Below are positions 25,918 to 34,396 of a stretch of DNA of 64,000 bases, piece after piece (within the stretch, counting starts at the first letter, position 1; the number at the start of each line of letters is the position of its first letter). Origin of the DNA: Rhodococcus spongiicola (GTDB taxonomy: Bacteria; Actinomycetota; Actinomycetes; Mycobacteriales; Mycobacteriaceae). Both the position numbers and the translations under genes were made by a program. The notes under the pieces were generated by a model. It did not search any database, was not told where the DNA came from, and was given only the letters and a program-made list of their open reading frames with translations. The DNA is taken from the NCBI RefSeq assembly GCF_004011835.1, contig NZ_RKLN01000007.1, positions 62,001 to 126,000 on the forward strand. The letters are read 5' to 3'.

Positions 25918-26136
25918 GCCGTCGCGGCTCACCCTCGAACTCGACCGTGCCGCGTCGCTCCGCGCCATGCTCCCGATGTGTCCAGAGGTGCGGCATCGCA
26001 CTTCGGCGTCGTGCAGGAAGTCCTTGGCCGATCCGGGAAGTCGCGGCATCATTCTCCAGCGCGAATTCTGGTTCCGCGCTATGGGTTTCGCAGACGCGAC
26101 CCCGTGTTTACCGGCCATCTGGGTAGCAGGATCTGC

Positions 26137-27183
26137 TCAGGGTGTTACCTCGAGCTCGGCCGCATCGGGTCCGATGCAGGAGAGTTGACCGAGGCGACTC
26201 CTGATTCTCCCCATGTCGAGGGGGAGGTGTGCACCGTTGGTGAGGAAGTCCAGGGTAGTACTGGCGAGGAACACGGGGGTGACGTCGCGGTCGTAGAGTA
26301 CGTCGATGGCGTTGGCGAACCGCTGTGCTGGTTCGCGGCCTGCCGTGCGAAGGTCAGGTATGTCGCTGATCACCCACTTCTGGAACTCCCCGGCCAACGC
26401 GAGGTAGTCGACCGGGGCAGTGGTCCGTCCGCACAGGTCGGTGAATTCGATCCACAGCCATCCGTCGGCCGCGCGGCGAACGTGCACGGGGTGTCCGGCC
26501 GGCGCGAGTGTCGTGCGTTCGTCTGGATCCGGTGCGCTGAGACCGAGGTGTTCGACCTGACTCGGAGATCCCGGGCTGACCCAGAATCCGGCGGCGAACC
26601 CGGCCTCGTGGCTCGAGATGGTGCGGTAGTCGACGGGGCCGTCGACGGCGACGATAGTCAGGGTCCGTTCGATCAGCTCGATGGTGGGCACGAAGTCGTC
26701 GTGGAACAGCGGATTGGGCAGCAAGGATTGTGGTGGGTAGTTCGAGGTCAAGATGACCCGGATCTCCCGATCGAGGAGCGCGGGAAGTAGTCGGGCGATG
26801 AACTTGCCGTCCGCGGGATCGTGAACGTGGAACTCGTCGAAGCACACGACGTCCAGCGCGCCGAGGAGATCACCGAGGGCCGCACTGAGATCGTTGCCGT
26901 TTCTCCGGATAGCCAGGTGTAAGTCGCCGAAGAACTCGTGGAAGTGAATCCGCCTCTTCCGGCTGGTCGGCAGCGCTGCGAAGTACGTCGCCATCAGCCA
27001 GCTCTTTCCCCGACCCGCGGGTCCCCACAGGTACAGATTCCGATCTGCAGTCGCGAGGGCTGCTACGGCTCGCCGCTGCGCATCATCGAGCGTGAATCCC
27101 AATTCCTCCGCTGCCGTGACGAATACAGCAGGATCCAGCTGTAAGGGGCGGCTTGATTGTGAAGCTCGACGACTCCAACGCAT
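26137..27183 (-). CDS. zapE: AFG1/ZapE-family ATPase
   Basis: 348-residue AAA-type ATPase of the ZapE/AFG1 family (ZapE modulates FtsZ rings in E. coli; AFG1 is mitochondrial). The N-terminal block FTLDDAQRRAVAALA precedes Walker A GPAGRGKS (54-61). The family hallmark HFHEFFGDLH follows, then Walker B VVCFDEFHVHD (113-121, D116/E117) and the sensor ILTSNYPPQSLLPNPLFHDDFVP. The C-terminal domain carries WIEFTDLCGRTTAPVDYLALA, typical of the family. Start ATG 27183. Divergent from a TetR gene across 41 bp. A role in division is inferred from the family only. Confidence 0.9.
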   Translation of the reverse strand: MRWSRRASQSSRPLQLDPAVFVTAAEELGFTLDDAQRRAVAALATADRNLYLWGPAGRGKSWLMATYFAALPTSRKRRIHFHEFFGDLHLAIRRNGNDLSAALGDLLGALDVVCFDEFHVHDPADGKFIARLLPALLDREIRVILTSNYPPQSLLPNPLFHDDFVPTIELIERTLTIVAVDGPVDYRTISSHEAGFAAGFWVSPGSPSQVEHLGLSAPDPDERTTLAPAGHPVHVRRAADGWLWIEFTDLCGRTTAPVDYLALAGEFQKWVISDIPDLRTAGREPAQRFANAIDVLYDRDVTPVFLASTTLDFLTNGAHLPLDMGRIRSRLGQLSCIGPDAAELEVTP

Positions 27184-27224
27184 GGCGAAACTCTACTATC
27201 CTAGAGGCTTGAGAGGATCGAGAC

Positions 27225-27821
27225 ATGTCTCACCGTCGTTCACGCCGTGACCTCATATGCGATGCCGCGTTGGATCTCGCTGCCGAGGGCGGGAACCACG
27301 CGCTCACTCACCAGGGAGTCGACGCACGACTCGACTTGCCACGCGGTTCGACCTCGTACTACTACCGCACCCGCCGCGCCCTGGTGTCCGCCGCTATCGC
27401 GCACCTGACGTGCCGGTCGAGCGAGCAGTTCCGCGACGCGGCACCATCAGTCCCTCCAAAAACGACAAGGGAAGCAGCGAGCCTGATCGCGGCCCAGTTC
27501 GAAGCGCTGTTGGGAGACCGCCGTCGAGACGTGCTCGCCCGATACGCACTCATGGCAGATGCAGCAGGTGATGACGAACTACGCGAGGGTCTGGCATCGT
27601 GCCTGTTCTCACTTCCAGCAGCGACGGCACTGATGGATTCCCTGGGTGCATCCGACCCCAAGGTTGCCGCGCGAGATCTGATCACCCTGCTCGAGGGGTT
27701 GGTTTTCGACTACGCCTTCGGGGCGAGGACGCTGAGCGCGGACGCTTCCCCCGTCGATCGAACCGAGACGCTGCGGACTTCCGTTCGCCTCTGGATCGAC
27801 GCACTCGTTGCGAGCCGATGA
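27225..27821 (+). CDS. TetR-family regulator
   Basis: 198 residues with HTH RRDLICDAALDLAAEGG and LPRGSTSYYYRTRRALVSAAI; the STSYYYRTR recognition helix is of the TetR subgroup with three consecutive Tyr. C-terminal domain contains LLEGLVFDYAFGART. ATG 27225. The 41-bp gap to zapE contains an imperfect inverted repeat, ATCCT (27198-27202) and AGGAT (27214-27218), a possible operator. An MBL-fold hydrolase gene starts 43 bp downstream in the same direction and may be co-transcribed and regulated. Confidence 0.85.
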   Translation: MSHRRSRRDLICDAALDLAAEGGNHALTHQGVDARLDLPRGSTSYYYRTRRALVSAAIAHLTCRSSEQFRDAAPSVPPKTTREAASLIAAQFEALLGDRRRDVLARYALMADAAGDDELREGLASCLFSLPAATALMDSLGASDPKVAARDLITLLEGLVFDYAFGARTLSADASPVDRTETLRTSVRLWIDALVASR

Positions 27822-27864
27822 CGAGTTGCGGGACGAAAACCGGCATGCCGCATAGGGTTGGTCC

Positions 27865-28608
27865 GTGACAGTTGTGGACGAAGTAGCACCCAACGTGTTC
27901 CGTGCTTCCGGGACAGACGTGAACGTAGTGATCCTGCGGGACGGTGGCGACCTGACCCTCATCGACGGCGGCTATCCCGGTGATGTCGGCGCCGTGGAAG
28001 GTGCAATCCGGTCGCTCGGCCGAGGTCCGGAAGATGTGCAGGGAATGTTGCTCACCCATGCGCACATCGACCACATGGGCGCGATCGTCGCCTTCCACGA
28101 ACGCTACGGCATTCCAGTGTTCACGGACCCAACCGAAGTCGCTCATGCGCGAAGGGATTACCTCGAGCAGGCAACGGGTAAGGACTTCGTCCCGATGCTG
28201 TACAAGCACGGCGTGCTGCCGTGGTTGCTACGCGTCGCCCGCGCCGGAGCAACCCGGTCGCTCTCGGTCGACGACGCCCAGGCGTTCGCGGCGAGCGGCC
28301 CCCTTGACCTGCCCGGTACTCCAGTCCCGGTGGCTACCCACGGGCACACGTCCGGACACAGCGCATATCACGTCTCCCACCACGGTGTGGTCATTACCGG
28401 TGATGCACTGGTCACGGCGCATCCGCTGTCGAAAGTTCGTGGCCCGCAACTGCTCCCGAAGGTCTTCGACCACGGGAAGCAGGACACCGTCGCGGCTCTG
28501 GATCACCTTGCCGTTCTGGACGCCGAGACCATCGTGCCCGGGCACGGTCCCGCGATGTCCATGCCCATCGCCGAGGCCGTCGAGCAAGCACGTGAGCGAA
28601 GCCGGTGA
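27865..28608 (+). CDS. MBL-fold metallo-hydrolase
   Basis: 247 residues of the metallo-beta-lactamase superfamily. The zinc motif is THAHIDHMG (H65, H67, D69, H70); further ligands are in ATHGHTSGHS and in VVITGDALVT (Asp), and the final His in VPGHGP. This is a single-domain, glyoxalase II/RNase Z-like hydrolase; substrate unknown (thioester, lactone or phosphodiester are possible). GTG 27865 is used. It follows the TetR gene by 43 bp and is ended by a strong stem-loop shared with the convergent glucanase gene. Confidence 0.87.
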   Translation: MTVVDEVAPNVFRASGTDVNVVILRDGGDLTLIDGGYPGDVGAVEGAIRSLGRGPEDVQGMLLTHAHIDHMGAIVAFHERYGIPVFTDPTEVAHARRDYLEQATGKDFVPMLYKHGVLPWLLRVARAGATRSLSVDDAQAFAASGPLDLPGTPVPVATHGHTSGHSAYHVSHHGVVITGDALVTAHPLSKVRGPQLLPKVFDHGKQDTVAALDHLAVLDAETIVPGHGPAMSMPIAEAVEQARERSR

Positions 28609-28648
28609 GTGCCGCAGCGGACCGATCTCCTACGCTCACGCCCGTAGG

Positions 28649-28690
28649 GGGTCGCCAGCTCCCTGACACGTAGTCGGGAACTGGCGACCC
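28649..28690. terminator. Bidirectional stem-loop between MBL and GH64 genes
   Basis: GGGTCGCCAGCTCCC at 28649-28663 pairs with GGGAACTGGCGACCC at 28676-28690: 15 bp with a single mismatch, 12-nt loop. It lies between two convergent genes. There is no long U tract, as is usual in actinomycetes. Confidence 0.78.
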
Positions 28691-28702
28691 TCATCTAGTG
28701 GG

Positions 28703-30079
28703 CTACGACCCGAAGAACGATGTGCCGCCGTTATCAGGCGCTGGGTTGGGGGTCGGCTGCGGGTTGGGGGTCGGTTCCGGGGTTGGGGTGGGCTCCGGGT
28801 TCGGGGTCGGTTCCGGGGTGGGAGTGGGTTCCGGGTTGGGGGTCGGCTCCGGGTTAGGTGTCGGCTCCGGAGTACCGGGCTCCTCCCCACCACCGTCACC
28901 TGGGTTGGCCGCGAACTCCGTCAGTGTGATCGTCCACGAGGTCGGGGCGTGGTCCTGGACGTACGAAGCGAAGTCGCTGACGTCGTCGAAAGCGAACCCG
29001 TACGCATGGCCGTTGACGGTGTTCTCGTGCATCGCCCGGGAGTAGTGGCTGGTGATCTCGTTCTTGTAGAAGAGTGAGGGGTCGAGGACGGGCTGATCGG
29101 CGTAGTCGAGCAGCGTCGACCGGTTGAGGGCCGAGCCCAGGATCGCGGCAACCGGCCCGGAGAGGCCGTCGTTCGGGGCGATCAGGGCGCCGTCACAGAA
29201 GAACACGTCCTTGGTGCTCGGTTTCCTGACGGGTGCAACCCCACCGTCGAATTCGAGTACGTCGCCGCGGACTCGACCGGTGTAGGTGACGCCCGTGAGG
29301 TGGTTGGTCACTCTCAAGTCGGTGGTGGCGTACTTGCGCCACACCTCGTTGACGTACTCGTCGTAGTAGGTGGGAGAGAACATTCCGGAGTTGATGCCGT
29401 GACCAGGCGCGATCACCCGGAAGTTGTCGCCGACGATGAGCGACGCGAATTCGGGGCGACTTGCGAGGTCGGCGAAGATCCTCTCTCGGCCGCCGGGGAT
29501 CAGGGTGCCCGTGGTCTGGGAGCGCTCGCCTTCCAACTGGATCGCCAACGGCACGCTGAACTGGTCGACCATGGTGGTGTTGCAGAACATGCCGAGGTCG
29601 TTGAGGGTGAACTCGACCGAGTCGTGTAGCACCCTGAAGGCCGGGTCGCTCTCCACCCAGCCGGCCGGGTACTGCAATGCCTTTCTGCCGGCACCGTCGG
29701 TGACCGCTTTGAACTCCAGTTCGCCGTCGATGGCGAAGTAGATTCGTCCCGACATCTGTGGGATTTCGAAGGTCGTGTCTCCGCTGTTGGACAGCGGGAT
29801 TCCCATGTCGAGGACGCTTCCGTCAGGAGCGTCCGCGGGGACCGGCGTGAAGACCCCGCTGCGGTTGACGAATCCTTGCTGACCGGAGTGGTTCACCCCC
29901 GGGATGTACATCGTGATCGCGCTGTTACCAAAGGCGCCGCTGGCGTTGACTACTTTCGTGGTGAGGTTGGTAGCCGCCCGCGCGCGGGGTGTTAGGGCTG
30001 GGACGAGGGACGATAGAACCGGTGTTCCCAGGGCCGCCGCACCGATTGCGGATCCGAGGAAGGCTCTTCTGCTCAACAT
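28703..30079 (-). CDS. Secreted GH64 beta-1,3-glucanase with PEPTPN-repeat tail
   Basis: 458 residues. A Tat signal ([16 protein letters not shown], cleavage near ARA-AT) exports the folded enzyme. The catalytic part is a GH64/thaumatin-like laminaripentaose-producing glucanase: [12 protein letters not shown] at the start, [44 protein letters not shown], and the final [16 protein letters not shown]. The C-terminal about 50 residues are P-E-P-T-P-N/T repeats ending GGTSFFGS, probably a cell-wall spanning or spacer region. ATG 30079 has CGGAG 8 bp upstream; the GTG three codons earlier is less likely. It would attack fungal beta-1,3-glucan outside the cell. Confidence 0.88.
   Translation of the reverse strand: MLSRRAFLGSAIGAAALGTPVLSSLVPALTPRARAATNLTTKVVNASGAFGNSAITMYIPGVNHSGQQGFVNRSGVFTPVPADAPDGSVLDMGIPLSNSGDTTFEIPQMSGRIYFAIDGELEFKAVTDGAGRKALQYPAGWVESDPAFRVLHDSVEFTLNDLGMFCNTTMVDQFSVPLAIQLEGERSQTTGTLIPGGRERIFADLASRPEFASLIVGDNFRVIAPGHGINSGMFSPTYYDEYVNEVWRKYATTDLRVTNHLTGVTYTGRVRGDVLEFDGGVAPVRKPSTKDVFFCDGALIAPNDGLSGPVAAILGSALNRSTLLDYADQPVLDPSLFYKNEITSHYSRAMHENTVNGHAYGFAFDDVSDFASYVQDHAPTSWTITLTEFAANPGDGGGEEPGTPEPTPNPEPTPNPEPTPTPEPTPNPEPTPTPEPTPNPQPTPNPAPDNGGTSFFGS
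28743..28871. repeat. Tandem 18-bp coding repeats (PEPTPN/T)
   Basis: About seven degenerate 18-bp units of the type GGTTGGGGGTCGGCTCCG, all in frame at the 3' end of the glucanase gene. The GGTTGGGGGT runs make the region G-rich on the plus strand, so copy number may vary by slippage between strains. Confidence 0.85.
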
Positions 30080-30249
30080 TGACTGCACTCCGGGTTCGAG
30101 ATGTTACCGAGCTGTTATCTCGGAGGTGCGCGAGTTTTACACGCCTCACGGAGGAGCGCAACCGAACGGACGCTTGTTATAGTGTGAATCCTGCAGGAAT
30201 GCATCCAAGCCGCGGGGTCGACGTCACCGAGGGTGTGCGTCGGGCGCAG

Positions 30250-31680
30250 TCACCGAGGCTGTGCGTCGCGCACTGTGGACATCAGCTCGGGGAGGTTCCC
30301 GGCGTTGATCAGCTCGAATGTCTTGTCCGCGACGAGCAGGATGTCGCTGTGGGACAGACCGCGACAAGCGTTGAGCTCGAACTTCGTAGTCAGCTCCTCG
30401 TCGGACAGGGGGTTCTCGGGACCGCCGCGGTTGTGGCTGACCCGAGATTCGTGCCATCGCCCATCACGAGTTCTGACCCGAAGCACCGCCGGAAACTGGT
30501 GCGGGTACAGCTTGTTGCAGCTGTCGTCGTCGTGGCAGGTCGCGAGCGCCGCCAGCGCGAGGGTCCTCGGGTCGCGTGCCGCCTCGTCGGTGAAATCGGT
30601 GTGGCCGATACCGAGCCCGCTCCCTCCGAGGAGTGCGCGCGCGACCGTGTAGGGCCCCGAAAAGGCTGCGTGGTAGCCGGATTCAGGTGCCGTCTTGGCC
30701 GCCGGGGGCTCTGCGATGGTGCGCAGAACCGGTGCTGGAACGCCGAGGTCGATCTCGAGGATCTCGTCCGGATCGACCCCTCGGGAACGCAGGTCCCGCG
30801 CCGCATCGATACCGGCGTGCGTGAAATGGTTGCAGGGGTATGGCTTGAAGAAAATTCCCGGCAGTTCCCAGTGCTGTCCGAGGCGATCGACAACCTTGTC
30901 GACGTCGGCACGGTCACCGCAGAACGCGTGCAGGAAGCCGAATCGACCCTCGATGACCGTGGGCGGCCCGGTGAGGCCGTGACGCGCCAGCTGTGCTGCC
31001 CCCACACCCGAGTGCGCTGCCCACCCGCAGTGAGCGCGTTTGACAGTGCCCCCGGTCCGGTTCGCCTCGAGCAGGCCGGCACCGAAGCTGGCGGCGATGC
31101 CCATCGCGTCTGCGATGCCCCTGCTGTCGAGTCCGTAGAGCGAGGCAGCTGCCGCGGCGGACCCGACTGCGCCGCAGATCGAGGTCGCGTGCAGGCCGCG
31201 CTCGAAGAACTCCGAGTTGCCGAGATCCTCGTCGTAGCCACCCATTCCGAGCCGCACCGCGATCTCGATTCCCACGCCCGCGGCATCCAGGAGGCTCGGT
31301 CCGTCAGCCCCAACGGCCTCGGCGACTGCGAGTGCGGTGGGGACGACGGATGCGGACGGATGCAGCACCGAGGGCAGGTGGGTGTCGTCGGAATCCATCG
31401 AATGTGCGAGAGTGCCGTTGACGAGTGCGGCCGTTGCGGCGGGGAACCGGGAGCCGGTTCCGATCGCGGACGCCTCCTCCGTTCCGGACCACTCACGGGC
31501 GACGGCCGTGGCAGCCGTGGCGGACGGCTGGCCTAGCGCGGCAATGGAGTTCCCGAGAACATCGAGGATTCGTCGGGCGACGTCCCTCCTCAGCGTCGAG
31601 GGAAGCCCGTGGTCCCGCGTCGTCACGGCCAGATCGGCAAGCCTGCCGACGACGGTCTGGTGAGCGTTCTGCCGGCTCAT
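30250..31680 (-). CDS. MmgE/PrpD-family protein
   Basis: 476 residues of the MmgE/PrpD family (2-methylcitrate dehydratase, cis-aconitate decarboxylase, iminodisuccinate epimerase). Diagnostic blocks are GNSIAALGQPSATAA, NGTLAHSMDSDDTHLPSVLHPSA, GGTVKRAHCGWAAHSGV, and the C-terminal FKPYPCNHFTHAGIDA. ATG 31680 overlaps the previous gene's stop by 4 bp. It is last in the leftward iclR operon. It probably dehydrates, decarboxylates or epimerises a hydroxy- or unsaturated dicarboxylic acid in the island's pathway; which of these cannot be read from sequence. Confidence 0.88.
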   Translation of the reverse strand: MSRQNAHQTVVGRLADLAVTTRDHGLPSTLRRDVARRILDVLGNSIAALGQPSATAATAVAREWSGTEEASAIGTGSRFPAATAALVNGTLAHSMDSDDTHLPSVLHPSASVVPTALAVAEAVGADGPSLLDAAGVGIEIAVRLGMGGYDEDLGNSEFFERGLHATSICGAVGSAAAAASLYGLDSRGIADAMGIAASFGAGLLEANRTGGTVKRAHCGWAAHSGVGAAQLARHGLTGPPTVIEGRFGFLHAFCGDRADVDKVVDRLGQHWELPGIFFKPYPCNHFTHAGIDAARDLRSRGVDPDEILEIDLGVPAPVLRTIAEPPAAKTAPESGYHAAFSGPYTVARALLGGSGLGIGHTDFTDEAARDPRTLALAALATCHDDDSCNKLYPHQFPAVLRVRTRDGRWHESRVSHNRGGPENPLSDEELTTKFELNACRGLSHSDILLVADKTFELINAGNLPELMSTVRDAQPR

Positions 31681-32519
31681 CGGCCGACCAGCGCCACCGG
31701 GCGCACCGGCGAACCGGTCCCGCCCGTGATACGTAGCGGTGCCATCACGAACGTGAATTCGGTGAGCCCGCGCCGCGACGCGTCCTCGAGGTTCAGGTGC
31801 TCGATGATGTGAATTCCGTTGTCCACGAGCAGTACCCGGTGCACTGGTAGTACGCTGTGGCCTTTGCCGGGTGGTATGTGCTCGAACGCTGTCGTATCGG
31901 CACCCGCGGCGACGATTCCTGTGGCAGCGAGCCAGTTCGCCGCGCTGACGTCGGCACCCGGGACGCCGTCGGTCTGGCCGAGATAGCGGTCGGGCGTGTC
32001 GAAGTGTCGTGCCCATCCTGTGCGAATCAGCGCGACGTCGCCTTGCTCGGGTACCACACCGGCGAGCTCGGCGGCGTTGCGGAGGTCGCCTTCGGTCACG
32101 GGCTGCCCGGCATCGAGCACGTCCACACCACGTACCCGCGCCACGTCCAGCAGAACTCCGCGTCGGATGAGAAACGGGATCGATTCGGCGCCCAACTCGG
32201 CGAAGCGCCCACCACGTTGTGCTTCCTGCGCGTCGATTCCACCGTGCAGCTTGCCCTCGTGGCTGACGTGAGAAAGCGCGTCGACGTGGGTTCCGACGTG
32301 ACCGCCGGTGATGATGATCTCGTTCGATGCGGAGCCGCCGTCCGGCCGCACCATGTCCCCGTGCCGGCGGATGAGGATCATGCGGAAGCCGGGGTGATTC
32401 GGCGAGCACGGCATGCCGGTCGAATGGGGGTGGCCGAGTTCGACGACATCGAGTCGACTCGACGCGACGGCGTCGAGGAGGGAGTCGGTGCGCTCGGTCG
32501 TGGCAGCGTTCTCGGTCAT
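31677..32519 (-). CDS. Cyclase-family metal-dependent hydrolase
   Basis: 280 residues of the 'cyclase' family, which includes kynurenine formamidase and isatin hydrolase; these are metal-dependent amide or ring hydrolases. The metal motif is GGHVGTHVDALSHVS (H-x-G-T-H-x-D...H). Also present are LGHPHSTGMPCSPNHPGF at the N-terminus, VALIRTGWARH and the C-terminal GIHIIEHLNLEDAS, where a second conserved His/Glu pair occurs. ATG 32519 overlaps the CitE-like gene's stop (ATGA). Second amide-hydrolysing enzyme in the island, besides the dihydropyrimidinase-like one, which points to a nitrogenous or cyclic substrate. Confidence 0.88.
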   Translation of the reverse strand: MTENAATTERTDSLLDAVASSRLDVVELGHPHSTGMPCSPNHPGFRMILIRRHGDMVRPDGGSASNEIIITGGHVGTHVDALSHVSHEGKLHGGIDAQEAQRGGRFAELGAESIPFLIRRGVLLDVARVRGVDVLDAGQPVTEGDLRNAAELAGVVPEQGDVALIRTGWARHFDTPDRYLGQTDGVPGADVSAANWLAATGIVAAGADTTAFEHIPPGKGHSVLPVHRVLLVDNGIHIIEHLNLEDASRRGLTEFTFVMAPLRITGGTGSPVRPVALVGR

Positions 32520-33355
32520 GCATTTCTCCTCGCGTGTTCGTATCGTTCGGCCCGATCCAGGACGACGCGCGCGTTGGCGATCACGGCCGGGTCGATGAAC
32601 CGGCCATCGGTGTCCAGCACGGCGGATTCGCCGTTGCATTCGGACCGCGTTGCACTGCCGACCACGCGTCGAGCCGTTTCGACCTCGGCGGCGTCGGGGG
32701 TATAGGCGGCATTGACCGGCGCGATCTGGCTTGGGTGCACGACCGACCGCCCGAAGAATCCCTGGGTGAGTCCCAGCCGCGACGACTCGGCCAACCCGTC
32801 GAGATCGGCGACATCGGTCCACACACTCTGCACCGGCGAGCCGAGTTGGGCAGCGCGCGCGGCGGCGACGATCCAGCCGCGAGCCCACACGAGCCCGTCC
32901 GGCCTGACCCGCAGGTCGGCGGCCAGGTCGGCTTCGCCGAGTGCGATTCCGGTGACCCGAGGGTGGCACCGAGCTAGTTCGGGGGCGCCCAGCAAACCGG
33001 CCGCGGACTCCACGAGTGCATGGACCTCGAAGCAGACCCGTTCTGCGATCGAGGCGAGCACCGCGGGAACCTCCGCCTTGGGCACTCGAATGCCCGCGGG
33101 CCGGGCGTCGGCATGCATCAGCGCGTCGACCTCCGCCTCCGCGCATGCTCCGCTTCCGGCGCTGATTCGAACCCAGATCGTTCGATCCGGGTGGGCCTCT
33201 AGAGCATCGAGTGCATTCGCGAGGGCAAGGGTTTTGGCGTGCACGGGAACTGCGTCCTCGAGGTCGATGACCACGGCGTCGGCCGGGCCGGCAACCGCCT
33301 TCTCGATCCGGTCCGCGCGGTGCCCCGGCACATACAGCCAGCTGCGGGGGGTCAT
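32516..33355 (-). CDS. CitE-like acyl-CoA lyase (HpcH/HpaI aldolase superfamily)
   Basis: 279 residues, close to citrate lyase beta subunit-like proteins such as malyl-CoA and citramalyl-CoA lyases. Conserved points: PRSWLYVPGHRADRIEKA, AVVIDLEDAVP (Mg-binding region), IRVPKAE, the Glu in ALVESAAGL, the Asp in LGEADLAADL and QGFFGRSVVHPSQI (CoA pocket). ATG 33355 overlaps the iclR stop by 4 bp. It is predicted to cleave a hydroxyacyl-CoA into acetyl-CoA or pyruvate plus a second product, matching the CoA transferase on the other arm of the island. Confidence 0.88.
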   Translation of the reverse strand: MTPRSWLYVPGHRADRIEKAVAGPADAVVIDLEDAVPVHAKTLALANALDALEAHPDRTIWVRISAGSGACAEAEVDALMHADARPAGIRVPKAEVPAVLASIAERVCFEVHALVESAAGLLGAPELARCHPRVTGIALGEADLAADLRVRPDGLVWARGWIVAAARAAQLGSPVQSVWTDVADLDGLAESSRLGLTQGFFGRSVVHPSQIAPVNAAYTPDAAEVETARRVVGSATRSECNGESAVLDTDGRFIDPAVIANARVVLDRAERYEHARRNA

Positions 33356-34146
33356 TCGACTGCTGCCGTGGAGGGGACGTCGGCGGGATATCCGAGGTTG
33401 CGTGAGATGCGTGACGCGGCGTCCTTCAGTGTGCCCTCGTACGCGGTGCACGCCTCGGGCGTCATCCGGTAGGCGGGGCCGCAGACCGACACCGAGCCGA
33501 CAACCGTCCCGTCGGCTCCGAACACCGGGGCCGCGATCGACCCGGCCCCCTCTTGCCGCTCACCGACGGATCGACACACACCGTGCTCACGCGCTTCTCG
33601 GAGGGTGTCGCGGAGAAGGTCCGGCTCGATGATCGTCGTCGAGGTCAGCCTGCCGAGCGGTTGAGCGAGCACGTCCTCCTGTTGCTGTAACGGGAGGAAC
33701 GCCAAGATGATTCGGCCGGACGAGCCGGTGTGCAAGTCGAAGCGACGACCGAGTTCGACGGTCATCTTGATCTCTCGGTCGCTTTCGACTTGATCGAGAT
33801 AGACCCGCCCTCCGGGGACGCGCGCGGAGACGGTGGCGGTTTCGCCGGTAGCCCGCTGTAGGTCGAGGAGCGCATCCTGCGCGGCGCGGCGCAGCGGCGA
33901 GACGTCGATTGCCCGCGCACCCAACGTCGCCGCGGCCGGGCCCAGAAGGTAACGACGTGTTGCGGTGTCGTACAGGAGCAGACCGCACTCGACGAACGTC
34001 GTGAGGATGCGGTGCGTGACGGCTTTGGACAGGCCGGTCGAACGGGCGATCTCCGATACCCCGAGGGCGCTGGCGCTACGGCCGAATTCCAGCAGAACCT
34101 CGGCCGCCCGCGCTGTCGCGACAGTTCCTCCGGTGGAGGTCTCCAT
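33352..34146 (-). CDS. IclR-family regulator
   Basis: 264 residues. The N-terminal winged helix includes VLLEFGRSASALGVSEIARSTGLSKAVTHRILTTF; the C-terminal effector-binding (GAF-like) domain runs from about 95 to 250 with SSGRIILAFLP, RSVGERQEGAGSIAAPVF and VGSVSVCGPAYRM. ATG 34146 has GGAGA just upstream. First gene of the leftward operon and divergent from the rightward operon, with CCGC-N3-GCGG-type dyads between; it is the obvious regulator of both arms and its effector is probably the pathway substrate or an intermediate. Confidence 0.92.
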   Translation of the reverse strand: METSTGGTVATARAAEVLLEFGRSASALGVSEIARSTGLSKAVTHRILTTFVECGLLLYDTATRRYLLGPAAATLGARAIDVSPLRRAAQDALLDLQRATGETATVSARVPGGRVYLDQVESDREIKMTVELGRRFDLHTGSSGRIILAFLPLQQQEDVLAQPLGRLTSTTIIEPDLLRDTLREAREHGVCRSVGERQEGAGSIAAPVFGADGTVVGSVSVCGPAYRMTPEACTAYEGTLKDAASRISRNLGYPADVPSTAAVE

Positions 34147-34191
34147 GCTGTCTCCATTCTCCGATCGGCCCGGGAACACCCCCTTCGTGTG

Positions 34192-34206
34192 TACCGCGCA
34201 GCGGAA
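34192..34206 (+). promoter_or_regulatory. Candidate IclR operator 1
   Basis: TACCGCGCAGCGGAA with arms CCGC / GCGG, 46 bp before the iclR start. The half-site GTTCCGCTAT recurs at 34246-34255. Confidence 0.55.
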
Positions 34207-34300
34207 CAAATGTCTAGGGGGTTTCCATGCCATGTACCGGGTGTCGTTCCGCTATCAAATCGTATAGCAGGTCTTGTGCGTCCATTCGTGGGAGTGCATA

Positions 34301-34355
34301 GTGCAATAGACCACACTAAAGTGGTCCGCTAAGCGGAACGTTTGGTCTAGTGCAA
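34301..34355 (+). promoter_or_regulatory. Nested inverted repeats in the divergent promoter, including candidate IclR operator 2
   Basis: Outer arms GTGCAATAGACCA (34301-34313) and TGGTCTAGTGCAA (34343-34355) match at 11 of 13 positions when one is reversed and complemented. Inside are ACCAC...GTGGT and GTCCGCTAAGCGGAAC (34324-34339), a CCGCT-A-AGCGG dyad similar to operator 1. The region lies 42-96 bp before the FAD oxidoreductase start. Confidence 0.6.
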
Positions 34356-34396
34356 CGTCTAATCCAAAGCGCTGACGCGGAGCACGAGGAGGAACC

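Noticed and set aside
25918-26136. Possible additional gene between the small membrane peptide and zapE
   Set aside because: Frames on both strands give low-complexity products without a start site or domain. I see only non-coding sequence there.
28743-28871. Regular G-rich repeats as a CRISPR array
   Set aside because: The 18-bp units have no unique spacers and translate in frame to PEPTPN repeats at the end of a glucanase.
31681-32523. A single 757-residue protein spanning the PrpD and cyclase genes
   Set aside because: The N-terminal part of that frame is the antisense or shifted reading of the cyclase gene; the PrpD family begins at ATG 31680 and overlaps the cyclase stop by 4 bp.
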